Assembly: GCA_036873755.1 (NCBI GenBank)
Contig: JAVTVY010037342.1
Location: forward strand, 103,207 to 167,206
Reading direction: 5' to 3'
Length of the DNA: 64,000 bases
Origin: Hanleya hanleyi
Lineage: Eukaryota; Mollusca; Polyplacophora; Lepidopleurida; Hanleyidae
Made by a program: the position numbers and the translations under genes. Shown piece by piece: positions 12,506 to 24,290 of the stretch. Numbering within the stretch: position 1 is the first letter of the stretch; every line of letters begins with the position of its first letter. The notes below the pieces were generated by a model, which saw only the letters and a list, made by a program, of their open reading frames with translations, searched no databases and was not told the DNA's origin.

Positions 12506-13640
12506 GGTCCAGGTCAATGGTCACTGACCCCAAAATCAGGAAATTATTAAAAAATAACATTTTTTTTTGTCCGTGAATACATTAGGGGAACACTGTGTCA
12601 CCTACCAAAATGTAGGTCAACGGTCAAGGTCACTGTGACCCAAAAATCGTGAAATTTATTAAATCAGGAGTCCATTGAGAAATTACGGGGAGCGGTTTTG
12701 TCATTTACCAAATTTAGATCCATGCCAAAGTCGCTGACCCCAAGGTCAAAGGTCAGTGTGACCTAGAAATCAAGAAATTAAAAATTAATAATTTTTGTGA
12801 GTGGATTCAATAGGGGGAAATGAAGTGTCCCATACCAGAAATTAGGTCACGGTCAAAGGTCACTGTGACCCCAAAATCAGGAAATTATTAAAAATAACTT
12901 TGTTCCAGTAGATACATTAGGGGGACACGATGGGTCACGTACCGAAATATAGGTCGAGGTCAAAGTCACTGTGATCCCAAAATCGTGAAATTAATCATGA
13001 TTTTTTGTGTCCATTGAGAAATTACGGGGAGATGGTTTGTCTTGTACCAACATTTTGGACAAGGTCAATGGTCGAGGTCACTGTGACTCCAGAATCAAGA
13101 AATCTTTAAAAATTACTTTTTTTTATCAGTAGATACATTAGGTAACGTACCAAAATGTAGGTCAAGGTCACTGTGACCCCAAAAATCATGAAATTCATAA
13201 AAATCATGATTTTTTTTGTCCATTTATACATTGAGGGAAGAATTTATGTCAAGTTCAAAGGTCAAGGTCACAAAATCAAGAAATCATTAATAATTTTTTT
13301 TTCTGCCAGTAGATACATTAGAGGGACATAATGTTACATACCAAAATGTGGGTCAAAGGTCAAGGTCACTGTGACCCCGAAATCAAGAAATCATTAAAAG
13401 TCAAATTTTCATATGCCTGTCGAAGATGAGGTCGTGTAATGCGATGTTGCATTCTGTTCATTCATCCATTAACATTTCTTGTCCATGCGATATCTCTAGT
13501 TTCAAGGTATGGATTGGTACCAAACTTTGAGTATACCTTGCTCGCATGGCAAAGAGGAGCCATACATTTTGAGATCAAATTGTCAAGGTCAATGTCACAG
13601 TCCCCCAATACTGAATCAAGTTCTCTCCCCTACATGTATA
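12506..13640 (+). repeat. ERE-type satellite array, forward orientation
   Basis: This array abuts the preceding one head to head, making a large imperfect palindrome centred near 12500. Perfect GGTCAnnnTGACC sites lie at 12628-12640, 12751-12763, 12858-12870, 13166-13178 and 13364-13376. The one at 12750-12764 is the full 15-base AGGTCAgtgTGACCT. Confidence 0.9.
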
Positions 13641-13719
13641 TGGCATTTGTCCTGTGGAGTTGTCTCCCATGTTTGAAACGGCTACATTTAGTTGTGAAAT
13701 AAAAACCATACATTTACTA

Positions 13720-14113
13720 ATTTAACCGGGAGAGGGGTCCCTTATGAACGTCATACCCGTTTATTAACTCAAGAACAAAGGTTACTTATCACTTTCTTCC
13801 TTCATGAAAAATTCTCTCGCCTGAAAGTCCATTCGCAGGAAAACTACTATTTTCTTGTGTTTGACTACTGTCAATTTCAGTGTGGGATATGTGAGCTCTC
13901 GGCTCTTGCTTCAAGATCAGCTAGTTACCAAGAGTTAATCTCATTTTAGTTTATCATTCAATATAAGATGTGATATATGTTACATTCTCAGAAGCACAAC
14001 ATTGTAGACCTTTCTCTGGAGCTACTAATTGAAATCAAGGCTATTAAACAACCTTGACATTTGAACCAATGTAATTCCAGATATACGGGCGTATATTGAA
14101 TCCCCTTGGGCTC
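13720..14113 (-). repeat. Terminal module copy of the composite element
   Basis: This matches 10120-10513 and 24830-25213, including 'gtgatatatgttacattctc' and an end at 'ccccttgggctcttgttg'. It is a solo right end attached to the preceding array. Confidence 0.75.
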
Positions 14114-14329
14114 TTGTTGTATTTTACTATGTTTAGCTCGCACTCCTGAAGGTGTTAAAATTATTTCTTAAGCCAGTACAAGATAACTGACATTTTTACG
14201 TACGATTTATCTACTGCAAAAGAAGTACCCATTGATGTGTATCAGACCTTCGCCATCACATCAAAATCGGGGCCATTCTGCATAGATGGGGAATTGTGAA
14301 GGCATCGTATATGAAATCTATACCCGTGA

Positions 14330-14816
14330 AGCTGCCGGCGATTGACCTGGTGTGTCGTCGTGCACACTCCAGGTCGTGGTAAGAATAGGTCTCGGCTCCT
14401 CAGAGCTTGTCGTATGAGGCGACTAACTGGGGCACCCGTGGGGATCCCGGGTGTGAAAAGGAATAGGAACCAAACGTCGTGATATGACTGAAATACTGTT
14501 GAAAGCGACGTTAAATCATGCCCATGAAAACTAATCCATAACGTTATACTATACAACAAACTTTCTCAACCTTAAATGGAAGCCATCGGATAGGTCTTGA
14601 TTTGTTGTACATGCGAGACATTTATGTGGAACCACTCGCTCCTGTTTTACAAGTGTTGTACTGGATTGATTCAAGACTGTGGATGGACTTCAGTAGCATT
14701 GTCATGAACTGGGTTCCGTGTGGTTCCCGGGTGTGAAAAGGAAAAGGACCCAACGTCGTGATGTGACTGAAATATAGTTGAAAGCGACGTTAAATCATAT
14801 TCACTCACTCACTCGT
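14330..14816 (+). repeat. Two SINE copies (tails at 14526 and 14816)
   Basis: Both copies share 'tcccgggtgtgaaaaggaa', 'cgtcgtgat.tgactgaaat' and 'gttgaaagcgacgttaaatc'. The second ends in (CACT)n. The first carries a longer 5' body from about 14390 with 'gaggcgactaactggggcac'. Confidence 0.75.
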
Positions 14817-15079
14817 CATGAACTGGGTACATTATTCCATTCAGTGATGTTATTGAATCCCCTTTGAATGCAACAGTTCTTGTTATGCGGTGTCCAAGTG
14901 AACAGTACTAGTTTTGGTGTAATAATCGGGTATGCAATGTCTGGAGACGCAATATACCACAATAATCTTGCCATGATGCTGAAAGCAAAAATACCTCGAT
15001 GCAAAACATGTTAATTGGAGAGTATAATTAAGATCTAAAGCTATGTGCTGTCGGCAGGTCCGTAAAGTAGATAATTTAT

Positions 15080-15215
15080 TGCTCAAATCTTCACCTGCTA
15101 CTGCTATGCCTATATCTTCCGTGGGAGATTCCATTTGCAGAATGAAAGTTATCTCCCCTTAGGGAGCTCAGTCGGGTTACTCTGCTCCATGTGCTCACAT
15201 GAAAACCTCTTTCTT
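15080..15215 (-). repeat. Dispersed repeat with the ggggagataac motif, left copy
   Basis: The reverse complement recurs at 21545-21690 (aaggggagataac, gtgagcacatggagcagag, tatgcctatatcttcc). The pair brackets 6.3 kb in inverted orientation. This looks like two insertions of a common molluscan repeat rather than proven element ends. Confidence 0.7.
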
Positions 15216-17305
15216 CCTGCATTCACCCTGTGTGGATGCGTTTTATTTGAATTCCTTTAGTCTAGATTTAGACGTAACCTAGGGTTATTTTTCTGAAGTG
15301 ACTTTTCAGATTTTTATTGGACTAATGTCTAATTGAACATTCCCTGAATATTCCAAACGTTGCCGTTCCTAGAGTCGGCTTTCTTGGTGTATTTTGACTC
15401 CCCGTTCCGCCACGTGCTCGGAGAGGGGCGACTGGAGATGTAGCCCTCGACATCACGATTGGCGGACATCTTTGATGTCGGCGGGTCATCTGTTTAATGT
15501 GTTAATTTGTACTGGGATGATGCTACCGGGCGGAGTTACGCTCAGGATTTACGTTTTACAACGAGAACATCGTCTCAGGACTACGAGATTTTTGTTGGGC
15601 AGTATTCTTGCTAATTTTTAAACGATAACATAACCATTCACGTTCGTTGTTGTTGTTGTTGTTGTTTTGCCCTTGACATGACGCAGGTTTTGGGGCCATT
15701 CACTTTTGGTAGCGTACAACTATTCATACAGTTGAATGTGCCTACCAAAATTACTCTCTTGTTAAATGCTTACAGTTTAATGTGCCTACCAAATTACTCT
15801 CTTTATGTAATCAAGTGTTATCACTTTATTCGTGATATTTTTTTATCAAGGAAGAGAACACGAGATTTTTATTAAGAAATTGTGCATATACTTTGGAACA
15901 CAATTCTGCAAGTAAATATTGCATTTTTTTAAATAGATGCAATATTTATTTTTCACAACCAAAATTTTCCCGTAAGAATACTGAATTAGACTTACAATTC
16001 AATTGAATTGAGCATTAAATTAATTTCTTCTTACTGAGAAATTATTATTAGCTCTGGTGTGAGTTTTATTTCCCCGGGAAGACAATTAGAAATGATTCTC
16101 GTCGACGACATGTAGTTTCTTTATAGATCTTTCTCTGGTCTCATGGCCGGGACAAAGATCAAGTCTGGAGTTACTCAATCATCCGCCACTGCTTGGGACA
16201 ACAAAAGACAGTCTCCAGGTGGAGGTCTACTTCAACTTCGAAAGCTACTTTCGTCTGAGCCTACACCAATCGACACTATGGGCTCCGGCGTCTTCCTTTC
16301 TATCGATTACTGCTGATGTTCAGGCTCAGCCTAGTACTCTGCTACAACGGGCTTCGACTTCACCTAAGCAACGTTCTTGCCGTCCTTCTTCTACGACTGC
16401 TTCGTCCAAAACATCTTTTTGGGCTACAGCATTTGTTTGATCTTCATGAATTTGTTTACCATTATTATCTGTATGATCAATTGATCTAATACTTTTGTGG
16501 GCTGATGGGAGTTTGACCTCAAATTGGACGGTAATTCAAGATTAAAAATTGTTTTTCCTGGATTTTATTGGAAAATACCAGTTATTTTCTTGTATAGAAG
16601 CATTTGATTTGTCAATTCAAATTGTGATATTAATGGGGTATTTTTCTTGGCTGCGCGACTGCCCTCCAAGACCATGACTTCTCCGTTTGCCCGTCCGTTT
16701 CCTTTCGTTCGGACGCCATTACGTCGTTCCCCGATGTTTCTTTGCCGTTTCACATGTCTGCCAAAGACCTTGAAGATACATGTACTTTAAGGACTTGCTA
16801 TCCACCTGAGGGCTTGAAATATCTCCTTTTTTTATTGTCTTGTTACAAAGTTCATCAATTGATCTAACATATAGTGAAAACAGCGTTTTCAAATTCATTT
16901 TCTAAATAAGTAAAATTTGGAGTTTTGATTTTGTTTTGGTTCTTGGGGTCCTCGTACAGTCTAAAAGGTGTGAGGATTACAGGGGATTAGAATGCCTTAC
17001 GAATTCTAGTTGATTGCCAGCTAAAGCTGTATTGTGAGACTCCAGCTAATGAGGAAGTAATCAGTGAGAGTACCAAGCGAAGGCGAATATTTAACTCAAT
17101 TATTTTTTATTTATTTCATGTATTGATGCTTGGAAATCTTTAGTTACTGGTCAAATAAGCATTGACTGCGAAATAACATTCCGAATTGAAATCATGTAGA
17201 TTTTACGGATGACAATTAATTGTACAAATGTTTTTGCATAAAATAATAAAAATATGTGTCCTCTGAATTATTTTTCTTCATTTCATTGTAATCTGTCGGG
17301 CTACC
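15216..17305. other. No convincing gene; possible retroelement scraps
   Basis: Holds a (GTT)n run near 15645-15667 and AT-rich sequence. A 57-codon plus-strand frame at 16143-16316 is rich in Ser/Gln and could be a scrap of the DIRS element whose recombinase lies at 19260. It has no diagnostic motif. Confidence 0.4.
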
Positions 17306-17649
17306 TCAAAAAATACTTTTAAAAAAGGTCTCCAGATCTATGGCAAACGCATCCAATCGAATTTCACCGACGACCTTGTTTGGCAGGATGTCTCGTATAA
17401 AGGCAAGCACTACTTCTGGAGAGCCGTACCCACATCTGTCATCGGGTATCTCCACGCCTTTAGCCTACAATAAATAAATAAAGAATTGATGAATACAAGT
17501 CGACCATGTTGTAGAATATACTATTGCTTCGACCATAATGAATAATATACCGTGGTTTATTATAAGTCTATAACCTACGGAGAAATATACAGAAAACTTT
17601 CCACAAACTATCGAGATGTTTTGTCAACTTATTTTCTAAGCACGAATGC

Positions 17650-18036
17650 TCATTGCTCCCCTATCTTCAGTTTATTAGCCCAGCTAGCGTAGTGATAGAA
17701 TCGTATTTTCTTATCTGCCTGCCCACGCCTGATTTTATGGACATGCACGGACATCTCCAGCGAGTACGCAAATTGTTCTCCGTTATACCTGAAAGAAAAA
17801 GAAGACTCGTGTAGGTAAACCTTTATATCATATAAAACAGAAACGAGCAAGCAGTCATTTTCACTTGAACATTCTACAACTGTATGCATATGAAAATATT
17901 TCATCTATTCAAATGCATTCCATACGAATTCGAATACATACCCCAAAGTATTCATAGCTGCAACTAAATCTCCGCGCTTTGGGTGCTGGCTGACTCGTCT
18001 TCTCGATGATTTCTTTGCTGGAATCGCTTTCGGCAT
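17650..18036 (-). CDS. Unrecognised 77-residue spliced protein
   Basis: Exon 1 is 18036-17942 and exon 2 is 17788-17650, joined by an intron with a GTATGT donor and a strong polypyrimidine acceptor (tctttttctttcag). The join leaves an uninterrupted frame from ATG to TGA. The first ~20 residues are very basic (PAKKSSRRRVSQHPKR), followed by a mixed region ending FYHYASWANKLKIGEQ. An open, phase-0 block behind another good acceptor, 17464-17306 (52 codons to a stop, containing VEIPDDRCGYGSPEV), could be a further exon of a longer isoform, but no donor joining it was found. I do not recognise the family. The consistent splice signals make it a plausible host or captured gene. Confidence 0.5.
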
Positions 18037-19259
18037 TATTGTAGCGTATATTCATTGTGCAGCAATCAGAGACTCGGTGCTAATTGTTGATTGAACCCCC
18101 TTCGCTGGCGTCCTTTTTGCCTAACCACAAGTGACATTTACTCAAACCCCCGCTGCGTGCATAGCGGGTAAGGAATGCGGCTTACTTTCTGAGCATATTT
18201 TTTAGACGTAAAACACAATTTATCCCCTTTTAATTTACAATTTTACAAAGCTTCAAAGTAAGAAGCAAACAATACAATATTTTTTAGCATGACAAGAGTA
18301 ATCCATGCCAGTGAAGGATTTTATCGGGGAATAATTGGCTAATAAAGCAGTATAATCACCTTCTCGGCTCTTTATGTCGATTTATCGTACATCAAGTTTT
18401 GAGCGGTTTCGCTGGAAAAAACTCAAATTTCTCGAAAACCGTACATCATAGAATGACGAAATTTGGACATAAATGAGATAGCATAGAGGTCTAGGATCGC
18501 GTCTTTCAGTTTTTTTAAATTATCAAACTTTAGCGAGATATTCCGGCTTTCGCATTGTTCAGTAATTTTAGCGATATTTCTTCGGTTTTTTGGCTCTAGA
18601 AGGCTCTAGAGAGAAAACTAAGAAAATTTTTAAAAAACTGACAGACTCGATTCTAGATCGAGGGGTGTTCTACCGTGCTGCCGATTTTCAGGCAGTTATC
18701 TTTGGTACTTTTCTTGAAATTGACATTTGAAAATGATCGGTAGAATCTGCGAACAGCAAAGTTCAAATATGAATTATAGGCTTAATTCAAAGTTTAAATG
18801 TATGAACATGTTTAGAGTCCTTAGAAAATAGGCTTTCTAAAAATATATAGTTTTATATACATGATCTATAAAGCAAAGGCGAAAATGAGAGAATTGTATC
18901 TGAGCAAGTGTTGATCAGTACAGGTGGATAGCAAGTCCTTAAGCTGACTTGTAACCTTTGCTGTCAGAAATATTAACTGAATATTCATGGGATCACATCT
19001 GATGCTTTTAGAAAAGACCGGTTGCTAGGACCGGTCTTTCCCCTTAGCATCTACGTCTTTTCTTCGGGGCCTCGACAATGTTTCAAAGCCTGATTGTCGT
19101 TCGTCCTCTGCTTCTGTTCGGGAGTCATCGCTCCCAGCCGAGCGGACGTCAATTCTGTAGATATGGAGGCGTTTACGTTTGCGGATAGATGGCGGCACTG
19201 ACTGCTCTCGTTCCTGTGTTGTCTGAGTCTACAAGTACTGTCTCTACTTCTACTCGTTC
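18037..19259. other. No gene seen; small hairpin at 19013-19040
   Basis: AT-rich sequence with phrases such as 'tttcgctggaaaaaactcaa' that look like an old MITE. Near 19013-19040, AAAGACCGGT and ACCGGTCTTT form a 10-bp stem with a 7-base loop. The rest is unremarkable. Confidence 0.5.
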
Positions 19260-20430
19260 TTGACGCAAGCGTGTGATAGCGGTTTTTCTTCTGTCTTTTC
19301 GTCCGGACCTTCTTTGACGTCAACTCTCATTTCCTGTGCTCCGTCTCCGGAATGGGCGTTCATATTTACTTCTTACGGGAACCTTCGTTTACGTTTTACA
19401 AACTTCACGATGGTTTTTCTCCCAGACAAACCTGTACCGGATCACGATTTGGATCTAGTATTGAAGTTTTCCAAGCCGTCCTCCCTTAGCCTTTCACGCT
19501 TGCGTCAAGACTATCCAGAGTGCACTCACGGTCCAAGGATTTTCAACAGAAGTTGCAGAGACGATGGTTTCAGCCAATCGATCTTCCACATTGCAACTCT
19601 ATCATTCTAAGTGGATTTATTTCGTATCCTGGTGTCAGGGCTGAGACATCGATCCCGATGCTGCCTCTCTCCCCTTTGTAGCGAACTTCTTCCTTCACCT
19701 ACACTGAGATAGGAACTTTCAAATCAGCACCTTTGTGGGGTACCGGTTAGCTTTAGACAGCGTTTTGCGTTTATCTACGGGCATCGACATTAGTCTAGAT
19801 GACAACGTCTCTGTCCTTCTCCGTACCTTCGCCTTACAGTCTCGCCGTCTCCTGCAACTACTACCAATGTGGGTTTTTGGGGTGGTTTTTAGCGCTCTTC
19901 TTCGCCCACCTTTCGAACCTCTGCAGTCACTCTCTATCAAAGCTGTTTCCTACTAGACTGTTTTCCTCACGGCCTTCGCCTTGGATCCTAGAGTATCCAA
20001 GCTTTCGCCCTGGTCGGCAGTTTAGTTTCCGCCCACTCCCGAGTTCATCGCCCTATGAGGCTGTGCGCCAAGGTCCTTGTGCTCTACGTCTGTGTTCTAT
20101 CCTAGCATTTACAGATTTCGTTCATGGCCTTGATGACGACATCCTATTATGTCCTGTATGAGCAATACGTCACTACCTCACCTGTACCGACACAGTTCGG
20201 GGTTTTTCGTGACGTCACCTAGAATACGGTGGCCTCTTGGTTGTAGAAGACCTTTATGTGGACATATCTACTCGCCCTCGACGCTCCCCCACTTCTGGCC
20301 TCTGCATTTTCCCATACGAGCCATCGCTACATCATGGTCATTGTGGTAGAACTTATCCATGGATGACATTGTCCAATCCTGTACTTGGAGTGCCAATTCG
20401 GCGTTTACCGACTACTATCTGAGAGACATG
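19260..20430 (+). pseudogene. DIRS-type tyrosine recombinase, decayed
   Basis: The plus strand in shifting frames gives blocks typical of the recombinase of DIRS-like retrotransposons: LYHSKWIYFVSWC near 19600-19640, VGYRLALDSVLRLSTGIDIS near 19735-19795, LLRTFALQSRRLLQLLP near 19820-19870, then ALLRPPFEPLQSLS, CPVRALR-like fragments, and a C-terminal WSANSAFTDYYLRDM just before 20430. These enzymes integrate circular cDNA by site-specific recombination. Stops and frameshifts interrupt every block, so the copy is dead. The reverse transcriptase and RNase H parts were not found nearby. Confidence 0.7.
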
Positions 20431-21544
20431 TAAGTATAGTCAGATAGTTTGACCATGCTAGGACCAGCATGTGGTCCACTAGCTTTTCCAAACAAAGCGG
20501 GGAGGTGGGGGGGGGGGGGCGGTAAAACCGATCGTCGCAGCAAGCCAGTCAGGCAGCCAACTTACAAGACCCGACACATCGGTGAGTATTGTTTAGGCAT
20601 GACCTTTCTTATTACTTACTGGTTTTACTCTATGAATACCCACTGCGTCTCCACGACCCGGGTTTCCCTCTATTGAGTAATTGTGTGCCACATTTACAAT
20701 CAGTTTATGATTTCACTCCACGAGTACCCTCAGCGTCTTCGACCCGGGTTCTCTCTGGTTGAGTATTTAGTGTGCTGTAAGCCAAACAGTCAGCCAACTT
20801 ACAGCATCATCGCAGCAAGTCAACCAGTCAGCCAACTTACATGATCGCCACAGCAAGTCAACTGCAGTCAACTCACAAGACAGCTTACAAGACCTGACAC
20901 ATCCGTGAGTATTATTTTAGGTATATGTTTTATTTTAGGTATATTCGTGTCAGTAACAAGACTAAAGTACAGAGAGTTGGCGTAAGACGGCAATTAAGAC
21001 TATGGTATAAGATGGTCACTGGCCTTGTATTCGAAAGTTGCCTGGTATGTACATGACCCTTCTTTCCGTTTCACATTGCTTACCACACGAGTACCCACAG
21101 CGCCGCCGGCCCGGGTTCCCTCATCGGGTAATATTGTGCGCCACACCCACGATCACGGTTTCAAAGGACAGGTAATTAGTGGCCACTTTCACAATCTGTT
21201 ACTGATTTACTCCGCGAGTACCCAAAGCGTCTCCGACCCGGGTTCCCTCTGTTGAGTATTTAGTGTGCCACGCCCGTGATCATCTCAGCGATTACTCTGC
21301 TAAACTTGAGGAACTGTTACTCTGCTAAACGTGAGGAACTACAACAAGGCCGAGGTCCCTACTTCCATCTGTTGGTGGTGTGGTATAGGTATAGCAATAG
21401 CAGGTGAAGATTTGAGCAATGAATATTAAACATTTATAATCAATGTTACTATTTATTATCAAATCAAACCTGCTATTGCTTTGATTGCCCACCCATCATA
21501 CCCCTCACTCTACGGCCTTGCATAGACACACACTACAGGGCGCA
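20431..21544. repeat. Dispersed ~60-bp repeat with CGACCCGGGTTC core
   Basis: Four copies of 'cgagtaccc.cagcgtctccg' followed by GACCCGGGTTCCCTC and 'gttgagta.ttagtgtgcc' lie near 20634, 20722, 21085 and 21215. They are separated by 'gcaagtcaaccagtcagcca' repeats. A poly-G run sits near 20506-20518. No gene seen. Confidence 0.6.
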
Positions 21545-22111
21545 GTAGTAAGAAAGAGGAGGCTTTCATGTGAGCACATGGAGCAGAGTAACCCGACTGA
21601 GCTCCCTAAGGGGAGATAACTTTTATTCTGCAAATGGAATCTCCTATGGAAGATATAGGCATAGCAATAGCAGGTTTGATTTGATAATAAATAGTAACAT
21701 TGATTATAGATGTTTAATACTAAAAAAAATACTATATCCCTCGTACAAGGTGAATGAACAGATCTGAGAGTCGTCCACATCAACTGAAACTAATGTTATG
21801 GCAGTGCTCGTCACTCCAATTTATTACCTGTATATGGTAGGATTCTGCTGGTGGACTGCTAGTCCCCGAGGCCCGCCCTCTGTACATGTCACTCGACAAA
21901 TATATGTATATTTATTGTTTCGCTGGAAAATTTAAGCCATACGACGTCGGATTTTACAGGTTAGTTTTTCTTGGTATCTTGCATTTACCAGGTTACCCCA
22001 TGTTAAGGCATTTACTCCATCAGACGTCCATGATCCTCATCCATTAACATCAGAGGAGTTGTTTGAGCTGATCTGTCATCGGCAGCTCCCGAGCTAGCGT
22101 AATTCGCTTAA
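21545..22111 (+). repeat. Dispersed ggggagataac repeat, right copy, then gene-free DNA
   Basis: 21545-21690 is the inverted partner of 15080-15215, and a partial third copy sits near 21390-21420. From 21700 to 22111 no gene is seen. Confidence 0.65.
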
Positions 22112-22857
22112 GGTTACTGTATCGGGTCGAAGCTTCAAAATCTGGATTTCTTTTTGTCTTATACCAGAGTACACAGTCAAACCTACAAGTTGGGGGAATA
22201 AGAAATTATGAAAATTAGTGCATTGTAGTAAAAAACTTGACTTTTTAAAACTCAAGCCATTTGTGGTGTAGTAGTGCTGATTGGTTTTTGGCCATTTTCT
22301 CTGTTTAGTTTTTCACCAAAAAGTGTTTTTCCCCGTTCTAGTTTCTCTCTTGTTATTTGATGTACAAACATGAACTTTGTACACAATATTACAATCACGT
22401 CGATCTTCAAAAGCTTACCTCAAATTTTATAAGTTCGGCCCTGTTCATGAATTATTTATGATTTAGTAGAGCGGGGTCGAGTGTTTGTAGATTTGTTCAG
22501 TCTTTCAACTTTGCACGAAGATAAAATAACTTCTAGGCCCTAACTAAAAAAACTGAGGTAACCTATTTTTATTGAAATGGTAAAGTTCATTTTTCAAAAA
22601 AGCAAGTTTGTTTGATGAAAACTGAGAGAGTTATTAGCGCGTGATTTTGAGTACTAAACTTTTCTAATTGACATCATTTATCTTTAAATAAATCGATTCC
22701 TTTAATCAGTTTGAGAACGTTATTTACTTATCTAATTCCTTGAATCAAGGGCTTTCAGAAAATGTATACTTTGTACGAATACAAAAAAGCACTGCCCCGT
22801 AATTAAGCAAAATTGTGATACGTACACGTACGCAACTGGGACCCGATACAGTAATTT
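22112..22857. mobile_element. TTAA-flanked MITE
   Basis: TTAA at 22108-22111 and 22858-22861 flank a 746-bp block. Its ends carry the perfect 15-bp inverted repeat TTACTGTATCGGGTC (22114-22128) and its complement (22840-22854). There is no coding capacity. TTAA targets are typical of piggyBac-type transposases. Confidence 0.7.
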
Positions 22858-23204
22858 TTAAGCCGGTGCTACGGGCCATGTGGACACTCCAAATAAAAGT
22901 CGCAATAAAAGCGCGGCTGAAATACTAAGGCTACGTCCGAGAATCTGGGTGTCGTTATGATTGCTTTTAGTCGCCAGACGTCAATTTTTCCCACCTATTG
23001 CATATCACTCCAATCCCATGGGGTTACTAATACTAGGGTCATTTATTGCCAACCAAGCCGCGAGAAATACGGCCTTTTTAGCCGCCAATCAGATTTTCGC
23101 TAACTTAGGCTGACAGGCAAGTATCATATACCAACGGAGTCCACGTGTGTTTGAGTAAGATCAATAAATGGCGGAGGTATTAGACGACAGGGAATTAATG
23201 GAGA
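22858..23204. other. No gene seen
   Basis: Mixed-composition spacer between the TTAA element and the satellite array. No motif or repeat noted. Confidence 0.5.
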
Positions 23205-24290
23205 GAGGTTTTTATACGCCCGCCAAAAGGCGGACGTATTATGTGATGGCGGTTTCCGTCCGTGTGTCCGTCGTTCCGTCTGTCCGTCTGTCCGTCCCTC
23301 GTGTCCGGTATATATTTGCATACCAAATGTAGGTCGAGGTCGGAGGTCAAAGGTCAGTGTGACCGAAAAATCAGAAAATCATCGAAAATTTCTAAAAAAA
23401 ATTGTGAGTGGATTCGATAGGGGGAAATGAATAGTTACATAACTAAAATTAGGTCAAGGTCAAAGGTCAGTGACCCCAAAATCAGCAAAAATATTGAAAA
23501 TAACTTTTTTGGTGTCAGTAGATACATTAGGGGGACACAATGTGTCACATACCAAATTACCAAAATGTAGGTCAAGGCCAAAGGTCAAGGTCACGGTGAC
23601 CCCCCAAATCATGAAATTGTTAAAAATCATGATTTTTTGTATCCAGTGATATTAAGGTTACAAAAATTTAGGTCAAGGTCAATAGTCAAGGTCACTGTGA
23701 CCCCAGAGTCAAGAAATCTTTAAAAATTACTTTTTTGTGTGTCAGCTGATACATTAGGGGGACACGAGGCATCACGTACCAAAACATAGGTCAAGGCCGA
23801 AGGTTGAGGTCACTGTGATCCCCAAAATCATGAAATTGATAAAAATCATGATTTTTTGTGTCCATTGATACATTGAGGGAAGACGATGTGTCGTGTACCA
23901 AAATTCAGGTCAAGTTAAGGTCAAGGTCAGTGTCACCCCAAAATCAGGAAATCACTAAAAATATTTTTTTTTGTGCCAGTAGATAGATCAGAGGGACATG
24001 GTCAAGGTCACTGTGACCCCAAAATCAAGAAATCATTAAAAGTAACATTTTCATATGCCTGTCGAAGATGAGGTCGTGAAATGCGATGTTGTGTTCTGTC
24101 TATTAATACTTTAACATTTGTTGTCCATGCGATATCTCTAGTTTCAAGGTATGGATTGGTAATAAACTTTGGGTATACCTTACTCGCATGGCAAAGAGAA
24201 GCCATATTCACTTTGAGATCAATTTGTCAAAGGTCAAGGTAACAGTCCCCCAAAACTGAATCAAGTTTAATAACTGACTATGTGTGTTAA
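23205..24290 (+). repeat. ERE-type satellite array, forward orientation
   Basis: The CCGTCC module at 23209-23300 is followed by about six degenerate units. Perfect GGTCAnnnTGACC sites lie at 23352-23364, 23590-23602, 23690-23702 and 24006-24018. The unit order is the same as at 6898 and 12506. Confidence 0.85.

Noticed and set aside
7019..12576. Several 60-116 codon frames in the satellite arrays
   Set aside because: They follow the repeat units, occur on both strands and share no protein features.
15080..21690. A single 6.6-kb transposon bounded by the ggggagataac repeats
   Set aside because: The arms are a common dispersed repeat, and no target duplication or shared interior with other copies could be seen. 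Kept only as an inverted pair.
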